Shown here piece by piece: positions 32,801 through 39,914 of a stretch of 48,721 nt of DNA. The translations under genes and the position numbers were made by a program. The DNA comes from JAZDOK01 sp043798715 (GTDB lineage: Bacteria > Vulcanimicrobiota > JAZDOK01): positions 1 to 48,721 of the forward strand of contig JAZDOK010000005.1 of the NCBI GenBank assembly GCA_043798715.1. Reading direction: 5' to 3'. The notes under the pieces are model-generated. The model was not told the origin of the DNA, made no database searches, and saw only the letters and a program-made list of their open reading frames with translations. Each line of letters opens with the position of its first letter. Position 1 is the first letter of the stretch.

Positions 32801-35079
32801 TTGGTCACGTTGTTGCTTGTGTTCATCAGGCTTGTTGTTCCAGCGGAGCTCACCGCCAGATTCGTCACCGTGATGGCGACGGCGCCGCCGGGTTGTGTAA
32901 TAGTGCCGCCCGTTTGAAGTGACAATGTCGGGATTTGTGACGGAGATATCGGGGCACTTATAGTAATATTTCCGCTATTGCCATCGCCGATCCTTAAAAC
33001 ACCGGCCGTAATAGTATTAAGCTCGTCGTTCGTAAGACCCAGAGAGCCGGTCGTGTCCGTTCCGAGGTCTATAGGACGATTAATCGTGGTCTGGAGCAAA
33101 TTGGCGTCATTGGTGCCGGCGTCAGTCGCACCGGTGAGCTCCATATCGTCCGCAGTATAGGTCACGCCTCCGGTTCCGCGCACGCTTCCGGTCACCGTCA
33201 GACGGCTCTCTGCTCCGCCCGCAGTCAAGTTCACCTGAGCCGACCCAGCGTCCACATCAGGGTACGGCGTATTATTCACAGTAAGATCTCCGCTGACAGT
33301 TGTTACTGCTATTGCCCCGTTATTAGTGACTATGCCGTTTAAAGTACTGGCATAATCAATCGAGACCGCATTGGCATCCCTGTAAGAGAAAGCCTGCACA
33401 GCTCCCGTTACCTGACCCGCCATACTGGCGACATCGTTGGCATCCAAGTTGAGATCAACCGCGTTGGCAGCGCGTACTCCCAGGCTGAAGCCGGTTATGG
33501 CCCCGCCAGTCTGACTTATTCCGCCGGCCGTAGTGCTGAGAGCGACTGTTCCTGCCCCGGCGTTCAAGTCAGCCCCGAGCGTAATGTTCCCCGTATGCAT
33601 CAGGGTAATATTCCCGTTACCGGTCGTGATGGCTCCGCCGGTGTTGTTGAAGACGACACCGGAAGAAGAAAAGGAGCCGCCGTTCGTCGTAACAGGAGCC
33701 ACAACATACACATTACCTGTAGCCGCCAGGATGACGTCCAGCGAATTTAAAAGGCCGCTCCCGTCGATCGCGGCATTGACGGCAATATTTCGCTCTGCCG
33801 TAAGTGTGAGAGAGACCGGGATGTTTCCGGTTCCCGGAGTTATGGCTGAATTTACGGTGATGTCGCCGTTGCCGCCGGCAATGCTGGTTGTAACGATGTT
33901 GACGCTAGTCCCGGCGGTTAGGAAATTATTGATGGCCCCGGTACTTATCGTGTCAACCGGCCCCAGTCCTAAGGGAATGAAATTCCCGGCCGCGCCCGGA
34001 TCCAAACTCCCGGCGGATGCCTGAATCGTGACGTCCGTGGGATCCAGAGTCCAGGTGCCGCCATGCCCCTGCTCTGCTGAAGCATCCACCTCGCCATTGA
34101 ATACGATGTTGCGATATGTCGAAGTCTCGATGAGGCCGCCGTTGGAATTCTCTCCGATTCCCCGGGCCTCAAGATCCGAGGTCGGCGTCAATACCGTCGC
34201 CTGGGTCGAATGAACCAGGACTGAGCCTGCATCCTGCCCGGGAGCGCCATTCGCCTGGATGGAGCCGCTGTTTACGGCCAGTCCCTCGGCATGTACCAGG
34301 ATGACCTTGCCGTCCTGGTCCAGCACTTCGCCGGCCTCGACGATTCCCTGCTGGTTTACCACCTGCTGAAGAACGTCGGCGCAGGCCTCCGTGGTCATCA
34401 CCACGTTCCCGGTGACTTCATTACTGGCTGGCAGGGAAAAATTAACCAGACCCTGGGCATCGAAGGTGACCGTGGCCTTTGAGCCGCCGGCAAGCACCAC
34501 GTGCCCCAGGTTGGCGATGATGGTTCCTTCGTTATTTACAAGAGGGGCCACCAACACCACGTATCCGCCGTCGGCCGCCTTTATCTGCCCCTTGTTCACC
34601 ACGAAAGACAAACCCTTGGCGGGATCCTGCACGAAGGCATAGTTCCCGTTTAAGAAGTCCTTGTCGCTCAAGGTCAGCGTGGTGGCCAGAAGCCCGCCCA
34701 CGTCCACCTTCGACTGCTGGCCGAAGAGAATGCCGTTGGGGTTGAGGATGAAGATTCTTCCGTTGGCCTGAAGCGATCCCAGGATGACGGAAGGGTCCAC
34801 CCCGGTCACCCGGTTCAAGGCCACCGCCAGATCGTTAGGTTGGAGGTAGCGCACCAGCTCCTGAAGGCCGATGCCGTATTTCTCCCAGTTGATTATCAAC
34901 TGATCTGTGAACTGGGTGATGTTGGTGACGCCCGGCATGCTCTGATCGATGGCGGCGCTCCCCGCTGTCACCGTCCCCCCCTGGGGCTCGGCTGATACCG
35001 GCTGCGCCCAGCAAGCCAGGCACACTAACGCCAAAGCGAGCGCCAGAATCAGTCCTCTTCCGAAAATCCCCTTCTTCAT
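26887..35079 (-). CDS. Giant TpsA/filamentous-haemagglutinin-like exoprotein
   Basis: A 2730-residue secreted protein. Residues 1-30 are a signal peptide (cleavage expected after PVSA). Residues about 31-260 form the two-partner-secretion domain, with NPNGILFG at 113-120 and VDVGGLLATTLTLSDKDFL; this domain starts export through a TpsB outer-membrane pore and folds as a beta helix. The rest is a long Gly/Asn/Thr-rich beta-helix with many GNITISAPI, TLTVNSAD and LTAGTG repeats. Two long internal duplications are visible: 31045-31600 with 28515-29075, and 32300-32640 with 32930-33260. The end (ISNPWQANSPDFFTWMLLNK and VTPPAKETPSPISSL) has no autotransporter barrel. I start at ATG 35079 with GGGGGT upstream; the frame from 35154 would start inside a palindrome. 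No TpsB lies in the window. Confidence 0.92.
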   Translation of the reverse strand: MKKGIFGRGLILALALALVCLACWAQPVSAEPQGGTVTAGSAAIDQSMPGVTNITQFTDQLIINWEKYGIGLQELVRYLQPNDLAVALNRVTGVDPSVILGSLQANGRIFILNPNGILFGQQSKVDVGGLLATTLTLSDKDFLNGNYAFVQDPAKGLSFVVNKGQIKAADGGYVVLVAPLVNNEGTIIANLGHVVLAGGSKATVTFDAQGLVNFSLPASNEVTGNVVMTTEACADVLQQVVNQQGIVEAGEVLDQDGKVILVHAEGLAVNSGSIQANGAPGQDAGSVLVHSTQATVLTPTSDLEARGIGENSNGGLIETSTYRNIVFNGEVDASAEQGHGGTWTLDPTDVTIQASAGSLDPGAAGNFIPLGLGPVDTISTGAINNFLTAGTSVNIVTTSIAGGNGDITVNSAITPGTGNIPVSLTLTAERNIAVNAAIDGSGLLNSLDVILAATGNVYVVAPVTTNGGSFSSSGVVFNNTGGAITTGNGNITLMHTGNITLGADLNAGAGTVALSTTAGGISQTGGAITGFSLGVRAANAVDLNLDANDVASMAGQVTGAVQAFSYRDANAVSIDYASTLNGIVTNNGAIAVTTVSGDLTVNNTPYPDVDAGSAQVNLTAGGAESRLTVTGSVRGTGGVTYTADDMELTGATDAGTNDANLLQTTINRPIDLGTDTTGSLGLTNDELNTITAGVLRIGDGNSGNITISAPISPSQIPTLSLQTGGTITQPGGAVAITVTNLAVSSAGTTSLMNTSNNVTNLAGQVTGAGQAFYYEDADGLSIGTVGTMNGIHTNNAAILIGTLNGNLTVDDTPAANDVDSGTGNIGLTAGGSGCLLTVAGNVHGTGGVEYKADDIALSGTTITGVSGASLYQSTNGRQIDLGTNTAETLGLTNVELQTITGGTLRVGSNGGGNITISAPIFSLNATTLVLGNSGGTSAISQNSGAMISVTNLRLSSAGPVTLNEANHVGKLAAEISGAGNAFSFTNADALNVGTVYSVNGITTNNGAVNLTTGDTLTLSQNLSAGTGTVTLNSSAGGVNQTGGSLTAGNLDIAGTGTFTLNQAANNVGTLAADVVGDLSYTDVDSISVGSVSNAGIQTHGGSLTLNSAGITQNVGCPINTGGGFFTADAGTGTYIANSSINTTGSGGYISITATGINFMVGAGSVSGTSTILLQPSADASDIGIGDGVSGAFLLESSDIAALADGFTSITIGRATGQHDIHINAVSFNDPVTIQTPNGGSIAVNGTITCADNASVYLDGPGATTTLNADIVTAGTPINISDNVLIGAASVLLDTTNGGNLPTGAGITVTGTTDSAGAAGNSLTLNAGTGGNIALNGAVGNNNMLNVLTVTNSNSATFGSSLTSNTVVLTNTTAGHSITFSAAATIGTLTTATHGYNVVFNGGGTMTTDATFLNTGTVTLGNNAGDAITFTGGLDTTACGGTNIAGTVNTTNADMGFGPVTLTADTVLDTGPGSGNITLAGAVTGGGCGLQLISGYGTTTANGALNNIGVLTLQENQVSSTGSVTFNGDLTACSVATFGQAYDVSFLGSVTNVTGDPTFYNTGSVTLGNGGDTLTFGDGLAILASSNITIGGTVNTTNTNIDLGSPITLIAGSVLNTEGGDITFSNTLDGGFNLGLTAGTGNVVLTGAVGGGIRLGAITINSADTVNSATVTAESFTQTAGTGSTTIAGINTQGLCDQAGGAVNVTTNGDITIGPINSQGGMPISGGGNGGTVILNGGNVSVGTIDASGSGSGNGGTINLVAGSGSNPFITLNGNVTASGASGGTIALQGPSLLTTSVNLNVVALGGMGAGGHITLNGSLNGTAGGADENLSLLAGSGSIMFTGAVGDVTRLGALTINSANDVTADAINAASIAQIAGTGTTVFNGPLNTNDAAGIALTGNNFTINNTVTTTGGGPVTITNAGSLPIAAVGDMTLDGAFLQNGAGLVNLAGDINTTNDNITFNSAATLSGPVVFNAGMGTVVLQGVTCDPHDLNIIADGIDFNGGTGSITGTGHVNLMPSADAVGIGIAGGAGTLQLTAADIQSLADGFNRITIGSATGWHVITINAITFTDPVLIRTPDGGSITVNGQITGSGNASVTLDGLGFTTTLNADIVTAGNPITINDSVLLGSPAVVTLNTANGVSAGADISITGTVNDAGTASALVLNAGAGGFVTLGGFVGDTTPIASLTTTGAINNILCVTTSGAQAYNGAVNLNGDLISEDSGAITFAGPVLLQGEWMVQTSGEAGADIRFSSTLDGAFPLYIDAGLGDILLDGAVGGTIPLTNLGMGSAYNVNLPAINISGELSQGSGIGPTTFNGPVVSGGEVYMNCGSVVFAGTSNIIAGGGNGIVSLNALFGSIVSGSAAADIRAGELSLSSDSGIGVPNNPLATAVHDLDAECEGSSGIFIANSGDLNLRNLGGSTEAIYSNGGAVEISAASMITISDPVATNGGNLALTATAGITQLGAINIDTTADTGTPAGSYTAIAGAGSYTMNSGALIQTSDSDGSGNIQIAAASIGIGEMNAGSDGSVNLTASSGSILANLVTGVNVAARNLTLAASNNIGTSLNPVLTKVENLTALAPSGSLFVSEYEAINLLDVRAGIDISITCAAGNMVLTAVKADRDVYLTALDGFITGEISKISAQNIILTMSAGGAVEPITPGPIITGVETAPSPSLNSETYLRVLSDISNPWQANSPDFFTWMLLNKLVTRTEQVLYVTPPAKETPSPISSL

Positions 35080-35124
35080 GAAAGTACCCCCTTTGGTAGT
35101 GAGCCTTTTATTGGTTTTCTTCGT

Positions 35125-35156
35125 TTGTGGGGGCGCACGGCCGTGCGCCCCCACAA
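35125..35156. repeat. Perfect 32-bp palindrome, REP-like
   Basis: TTGTGGGGGCGCACGG is followed directly by its reverse complement, 16-bp arms with no loop. It lies between the propeller lipoprotein stop (35207) and the TpsA start, in the operon's direction. No U-run follows, so it is not a standard terminator. The inner core shares GGGCG...CGCCC with the palindrome at 20713-20732. It may form a cruciform or a hairpin in the messenger that shields or separates the two genes. Confidence 0.6.
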
Positions 35157-35206
35157 CACCCCGCCGGTTTTCGCCGGAGCACCAAGACCAGAAGACCGAA
35201 TCGTTT

Positions 35207-37543
35207 CTATGGATTTACGCCCCAGCGCAGGATCGTCCCGAAACCGCCCACGGCAAAAGCCTCGGTGGCTGATTTTCCCCAGATCCCCTCGAGGTTCTGG
35301 TGCGTTAAATTGATCATCGTGCTCCAGTCAATGCCGTTGTAGTATAGGAGAGTGCCATTCGCTCCGACGGCAAAGACGTTTGTAGAGGAGGTGCCCCAGA
35401 CGCCGGAGAGCATCTCCGTGGTGCCGCTTTCCATCGTGCTCCAGGTCTCGTCCTGGTAGTGGAGGATTAAGCCGCCGGCTCCGACTACAAATATATCATT
35501 CGGACCGCTGCCCCAGATACCACGAAGCGAGCCTCCTGATTCGCTCAACTTCTCCCAGATACTGCCGTCATAGTGCAAAATCGTGCCGTTGTTTCCGACG
35601 GCATAAACGTTGTTCGACGCCGTTCCCCATACCCTGAAAAGCTGCTGAGAGGTCACGGGAGTCATTGCGCCCCAGATGCCGTCTGCGTAATGAAGAACCG
35701 TGCCGTTGTTTCCGACCGCAAACGCTTCGTTCGGGCCGCTGCCCCAGACACTGTAGAGCCCTTCTGTGGTGTCGCTCGCCATCGCGCTCCAGACACCGTC
35801 TGTATAATGCCGTATGGTTCCGTTGGCGCCGACGGCGAAGACCTCGGCAGACGTCGCCCCCCAGATCCCGAAGAGATTTTCCGTGGTGCCGCTGGTCATT
35901 TGTTCCCAGGTGCTGCCGTAGCGGAGAATGGTTCCGCCGTTGCCCACGGCGTAGGCCGGTCCGGATGTGAAAGCATAGACATCGTGAAGCGACGCCGTCG
36001 GCCCGGTACGCATGGAATTCCAGAGTGAACCCGAATAGCTCTGAATCGTGCCATTGGCCCCCACTGCGAACATGTTGGAAGCAGTGGTCCCCCATATGTC
36101 ATAGATAAAGTTGAGAGTCCCGCTGTCCATGGGAGTCCAATCCGTTCCCACTCCGTCATAATGAAGTATAGTGCCATTTTCTCCCACGGCGTAGACATCG
36201 GTTCCTGAATTGCCGAAGACCCGGTATAGAGTGTTTGAAGTGCCGCTGTTCATGGGGCTCCAGGCGCTGCCGTTATAGCGGAGAATGGTGCCGCCGTAGC
36301 CGACGGCGAAAACATCATCCGAAGAAGTCCCCCAGACGCCGTAGAGGTGCTGCGTGGTGCCGCCCATAACCGGTTCCCAGAATTCTCCGTTATAGAGCAA
36401 GATTGTTCCACCCTCGCCGACGGCGAAAACAGGCCCCCCGGAGACCCCCCAGACGCCGTGGAGAGTGCTGGATGTTCCACTGCTCTGAGAAGTCCACGAG
36501 GTTCCTCCATAATAGAGAATCCTTCCGGCCTGCCCCACGGCATAGACATTCGTTCCCGAAGTCCCCCAGAGAGCGTAAAGGTTATTGGAGGCTCCGCTTG
36601 TCATCGGGGTCCAGTCAGTGCCGTTATATCTGAGAATCGTTCCTCCGTCGCCCGCGGCAAATATTTCGTTTTCGGAAACTCCCCATACGCTTCGGAGGTC
36701 CTTGTTGATGCCGCTTGTCATGCCGCTCCATTTGGAGCCGTCATATTTCAGAATAGTGCCGCATCTCCCCACGGCGACGATGTCGTTCGAAGCGGCGCCC
36801 CAGAGGCCGGCCAGAGTGTTTCCCTGCGGAATGGGGTTGTTCCATCCCCATTTGAGTCCGGTTTCCGTCACCACGACTGTTCCATGGAGGGAGGGATTGT
36901 GGCCGTCAGAGTAATTAAAGGTGCCCGATGAATTAAAGGTGTAGGATTTTTGTCCGCCGGGAGTAATGTCCGTGTTGTCGAAAGGGGCGCTCCCCTGGAG
37001 GGAATGGGTGGTAGAGCCGTTGTTCACCCAGAGGAGGGTGGTTCCCTGCGGGACGGTGATGGATGGCGGAAGAAAACCCGATTCTGATATGGAGACGCCG
37101 AGGTCTAGATCGAGGGTGACGGTCACTCCGGCAGTGACGTTGAAAGAAGCCTGGCGGTGGGCCAGGACGAAGGAGGAAATGTTCAAGGCCGCTACTTCCG
37201 CCGTCTTGTTTCCGACTGGCAGGTAGAGGGTGTCGTTCACTGTCTGCCCTGAGGGGGGCCTCGAATAGCTCTTGACAATCGGTTCCAATACGGGAATACC
37301 TTCCCCGGCGATCGTCAGGGAAATGCTTTGGGTGCTTTCAGGGATGAATTTTCCTCCGGAATCTTTCGGGGCCGGCCAGATAATTTTGATTTTCACGGCC
37401 CCGCTCACCTGCAAGGCAGGCGGCTGAAGCGCCGCCCCGCTGCCCGGGGCGCTTCCGGCGCCCTGGCTGCACCCCGACAGGAGCATCACCCCCAACACCA
37501 GGATTGCAATTGTGAGGACTCCGGTTCCATATAGCCTTCTCAT
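35207..37543 (-). CDS. Lipoprotein with cupredoxin-like domain and 14-repeat propeller-like region
   Basis: A 778-residue lipoprotein with lipobox LSGC (C25). After a beta-sandwich region (VSGAVKIKIIWPAP) comes a cupredoxin-like domain (about 145-230): FLPPSITVPQGTTLLWVNN, GSTTHSLQG and FNYSDGHNPSLHGTVVVTE. One histidine of the copper site lies in TTHSL and one in DGHNP, but the usual cysteine position is Ser/Asp and the axial methionine is Leu, so a type 1 copper site is lost. From about residue 240 there are 14 repeats of about 41 residues with the pattern LxGVWGTSxxxVFAVGxNGTILHYDGxxW, as in Ycf48/BNR-like beta propellers. I start at ATG 37543, eight bases after GGAGG; upstream GTG 37558 and ATG 37549 are too close to it. 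Confidence 0.75.
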   Translation of the reverse strand: MRRLYGTGVLTIAILVLGVMLLSGCSQGAGSAPGSGAALQPPALQVSGAVKIKIIWPAPKDSGGKFIPESTQSISLTIAGEGIPVLEPIVKSYSRPPSGQTVNDTLYLPVGNKTAEVAALNISSFVLAHRQASFNVTAGVTVTLDLDLGVSISESGFLPPSITVPQGTTLLWVNNGSTTHSLQGSAPFDNTDITPGGQKSYTFNSSGTFNYSDGHNPSLHGTVVVTETGLKWGWNNPIPQGNTLAGLWGAASNDIVAVGRCGTILKYDGSKWSGMTSGINKDLRSVWGVSENEIFAAGDGGTILRYNGTDWTPMTSGASNNLYALWGTSGTNVYAVGQAGRILYYGGTSWTSQSSGTSSTLHGVWGVSGGPVFAVGEGGTILLYNGEFWEPVMGGTTQHLYGVWGTSSDDVFAVGYGGTILRYNGSAWSPMNSGTSNTLYRVFGNSGTDVYAVGENGTILHYDGVGTDWTPMDSGTLNFIYDIWGTTASNMFAVGANGTIQSYSGSLWNSMRTGPTASLHDVYAFTSGPAYAVGNGGTILRYGSTWEQMTSGTTENLFGIWGATSAEVFAVGANGTIRHYTDGVWSAMASDTTEGLYSVWGSGPNEAFAVGNNGTVLHYADGIWGAMTPVTSQQLFRVWGTASNNVYAVGNNGTILHYDGSIWEKLSESGGSLRGIWGSGPNDIFVVGAGGLILHYQDETWSTMESGTTEMLSGVWGTSSTNVFAVGANGTLLYYNGIDWSTMINLTHQNLEGIWGKSATEAFAVGGFGTILRWGVNP

Positions 37544-37615
37544 CGGCATCTCCTCCACCTCTTTGCTTCGTGTCCCCGGCCTACAGGCCTCCCCTGTCCC
37601 CTGGATTCTGGATTC

Positions 37616-38500
37616 TTACCTGATTATTATATCCGTCTGGCCGCCACGCACTGTGACGACAGCGGTGTTGCTGGTAAGACTGTTCTTGGTGGCCGTAATA
37701 TTGGTTATCTCGGTGCCGCTGAAGTCGGACTTGCCGGTGAATTTCCCGTCATTCCCCATGTTCCCCGCGTTGGGATTACTGGAGTTCCAGGTGACTTGCG
37801 AGGTGATATTGTGGGTAGTCCCGTCACTGTAGTGACCGGTCGCCGTAAACTGCACGCTGTAGCCGGGGCCCACCTCCGCGGAAGCAGGAGAAATGGAAAT
37901 ACTCTGAAGCGTGGGCGTAGATGTAGGCGTAGGAGTTGGCGTGGGAGTGGATGTGGGAGTTGGTGTGGGAGTTTCCGTCGGCGTGGCTGTAGGAGTGGGA
38001 GTTGGTGTCTCACTGGGCGTCGGAGTCGGGCCGAAGGGGGAGCCGGGGGTCAGAGAAGACTCCACCGGCGGATTGTCTCCGGCTGCAATGGTTATATCGG
38101 TATAGGAGTAAGCTACGATGGAATTATTCGCATCATAGGCATAGATGGCCAGCCTTTTGGGGCCTATGGGAATGCCGGCTATCAGCACACTTACCTGCGA
38201 CTGTCCGGCAGGGCGTGAAACCCGCACCACCGGGACAACCGGAGTGGTCGTCCCCGGTTCACAAATGTTTATCTCAACGATAACGGCTGTCTGGGGAAGT
38301 ATTTTGGGATCATTGGACTGATCCGGCCAGCAGACCTTGACCGTGACCCGGCCGCCGGACACTATATCACCGGCCGAGACATCCTTTCCGCCGGGGGATC
38401 CGCACCCTGCTGAGTATAACCAGACACAGATGCAGGAAAGCAGCAGGTAGAACATCACTCCGAGGTGCACTTTGCCCAAGTGGAAAGTCCGTCCCGTCAT
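37616..38500 (-). CDS. Lipoprotein with Thr-Pro linker and Big_2 domain
   Basis: A 294-residue lipoprotein; lipobox ending SAGC (C33). The first about 150 residues are nearly the same as in the lipoprotein at 25805-26791, including the start region and its Shine-Dalgarno. A shorter Thr-Pro linker follows, and the last 85 residues are a bacterial Ig-like group 2 domain: LQSISISPASAEVGPGYSV, GHYSDGTTHNITSQVTWNSS, then TNITATKNSLTSNTAVVTV. It is the first gene of the surface island, after mreD. Surface adhesion or matrix binding is inferred from the Big_2 domain. Confidence 0.75.
   Translation of the reverse strand: MTGRTFHLGKVHLGVMFYLLLSCICVWLYSAGCGSPGGKDVSAGDIVSGGRVTVKVCWPDQSNDPKILPQTAVIVEINICEPGTTTPVVPVVRVSRPAGQSQVSVLIAGIPIGPKRLAIYAYDANNSIVAYSYTDITIAAGDNPPVESSLTPGSPFGPTPTPSETPTPTPTATPTETPTPTPTSTPTPTPTPTSTPTLQSISISPASAEVGPGYSVQFTATGHYSDGTTHNITSQVTWNSSNPNAGNMGNDGKFTGKSDFSGTEITNITATKNSLTSNTAVVTVRGGQTDIIIR
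37911..38031. repeat. Thr-Pro-encoding low-complexity tract (second copy)
   Basis: A GT-rich imperfect tandem tract encoding the Thr-Pro linker of the Big_2 lipoprotein. It marks the place where the two paralogous lipoproteins stop matching, so the junction of the domain swap lies in or next to it. Confidence 0.75.
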
Positions 38501-38620
38501 GGCTTAAACCCCCTTTATAATCCTTCTTCTTCTGCTCTTTTATAAAAGTAGACGGAAGCTCAAGATCAATTCGCGGATTGCACAGTTTTATCCTCTTAAT
38601 ACAGAAGTTGGAACGCAGGA

Positions 38621-39097
38621 TTATTTTTGCTTTTTGGGAGAGAGAACCAGCCGCCGGTAGAGTGAAAAAACCGGGAAAGAAAAAAGGAGGTTGAAAAGAA
38701 GGATACGCCACCAGAGGTCCGCCAAATTCAAAGAGGAATAGCCACGAAAAAGACAAAAAAGCAGATGGGAAAGACCCAGATTAAGAAGAGTCAGCAGCCC
38801 TGAAGACAAGAAAGAAACCAGAGGTGTGTCGGCATAGATTCTCTCGCGTATGAACCCTGAAAGCCACCCGATGACGCCATAGGGAAGCAGGAATATCCCC
38901 GAGGGAGAATCTGAGAAGAGTCCCAGAAAAACACCCCCGGCAGCGCCGTTTATAAGACCGGCCTCCGGGCCCTCGAGCAGTCCCGAAGAAACGACCAGAA
39001 GCAGGACAAAATCCGGCCTGGCGCCATGCCAGGTCCAGAAATTCGAGAAGGAGGATTCAAAAAATGCAGCCGCCAGTATAACCCCGATTTTAAGCAT
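38621..39097 (-). CDS. mreD: Rod shape-determining protein MreD
   Basis: A 158-residue integral membrane protein with five or six helices, normal for MreD, which joins MreB and MreC in the elongasome that directs lateral wall synthesis. Seen are ARPDFVLLLVVSSGLLEGPE, GAAGGVFLGLFSDSP and PLVSFLSSGLLTLLNLGL, the typical pattern of a first acidic residue after helix 2 and a glycine-rich helix 3. It follows mreC by 11 bases. The usual downstream pbp2 and rodA genes are not here; the surface island follows instead. Confidence 0.85.
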   Translation of the reverse strand: MLKIGVILAAAFFESSFSNFWTWHGARPDFVLLLVVSSGLLEGPEAGLINGAAGGVFLGLFSDSPSGIFLLPYGVIGWLSGFIRERIYADTPLVSFLSSGLLTLLNLGLSHLLFCLFRGYSSLNLADLWWRILLFNLLFSFPVFSLYRRLVLSPKKQK

Positions 39098-39108
39098 TAA
39101 ATCCGCCT

Positions 39109-39888
39109 CTATTTATTCACCAGAAGAAGATTTTCCAGGGCGCCAAAATCAACCGCGGGCTTGATCCCTGCCGACTTGAAAAGAGAACCGGATTCGCCTC
39201 TGATGGAGATTATTTCTCCGATGAGAACACCCTTGGGAAAGACCGTCCCCAGGCCTGAAGTATAGACCCTGTTGCCCGGCTTGACAAGAGAGTCACTCCC
39301 GATATATTTCATGGTCACCAGATGCCCCTCACCTCCATAAACGATTCCCAGCGAACGGGTCTCCGAAACAATCGCCGGTACAGCGCTGCGATAATCCATG
39401 ATGAGACGAATCCTCGATGAGTAACCGAACACCTCGGAAACGCACCCCACCAGGCCCTCGGGGGTAACCGCCACCGCATGCTTTTTTACGCCGGCGGAGG
39501 CTCCTTTGTCCACCTGAATTGAGCTGAACCAGTCGGCGACATCCCTCCCGATGACCTCGGCAGGGATCCCCGCCTTACCATACTTCGGGGCGAAATGCAT
39601 CAGTGAGCGGAGGCTTTTATTTTCAGAGGACTCATCCAGGCGCCTGGCCAGTTCCTCTTGCAGCACAAGCGCCTCCTCCTTCAACCTTTTGTTTTCCGGT
39701 TGAAGCGAGCCGAATTCCCTTATATTCGTTACCAGGTTCTCCATGGATTTACCGCTGAAATAAAGCGCTTTCTGGAAAGGGAAGACCAGAGTCTGAAAGA
39801 ATGACTCAATGAAACTATGACGCTCATTTCGTATGGAATTGATCTGGACAACGATGACCGCCACGGCCACGAGGATGAAAACCGTCAA
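39109..39888 (-). CDS. mreC: Rod shape-determining protein MreC
   Basis: MreC, a bitopic periplasmic protein that links MreB to the wall-synthesis enzymes. It has an N-terminal transmembrane helix (VFILVAVAVIVVQ), a coiled coil (ENKRLKEEALVLQEELARRL) and the beta-barrel region with AEVIGRDVADWFSSIQVDKG, GLVGCVSEVFGYSSRIRLI and FPKGVLIGEI. No ATG is available near the start. TTG 39888 is the first standard codon; a CTG at 39909 in frame, preceded by GAGAGGA and giving LNRKFTV before the helix, may be the real start. It overlaps no gene but follows mreB closely. Confidence 0.9.
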   Translation of the reverse strand: MTVFILVAVAVIVVQINSIRNERHSFIESFFQTLVFPFQKALYFSGKSMENLVTNIREFGSLQPENKRLKEEALVLQEELARRLDESSENKSLRSLMHFAPKYGKAGIPAEVIGRDVADWFSSIQVDKGASAGVKKHAVAVTPEGLVGCVSEVFGYSSRIRLIMDYRSAVPAIVSETRSLGIVYGGEGHLVTMKYIGSDSLVKPGNRVYTSGLGTVFPKGVLIGEIISIRGESGSLFKSAGIKPAVDFGALENLLLVNK

Positions 39889-39914
39889 TACTGTAAATTT
39901 CCTGTTCAGCGGCG

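Noticed and set aside
26876..34642. Many plus-strand ORFs of 60-250 codons antisense to the exoprotein
   Set aside because: They follow from the low stop density opposite a Gly/Asn/Thr-rich repetitive gene. None has a family motif or consistent starts.
35160..35180. Second small dyad near the 32-bp palindrome (CCGG...CCGG) as a terminator
   Set aside because: Only four pairs and no U-run in either direction.
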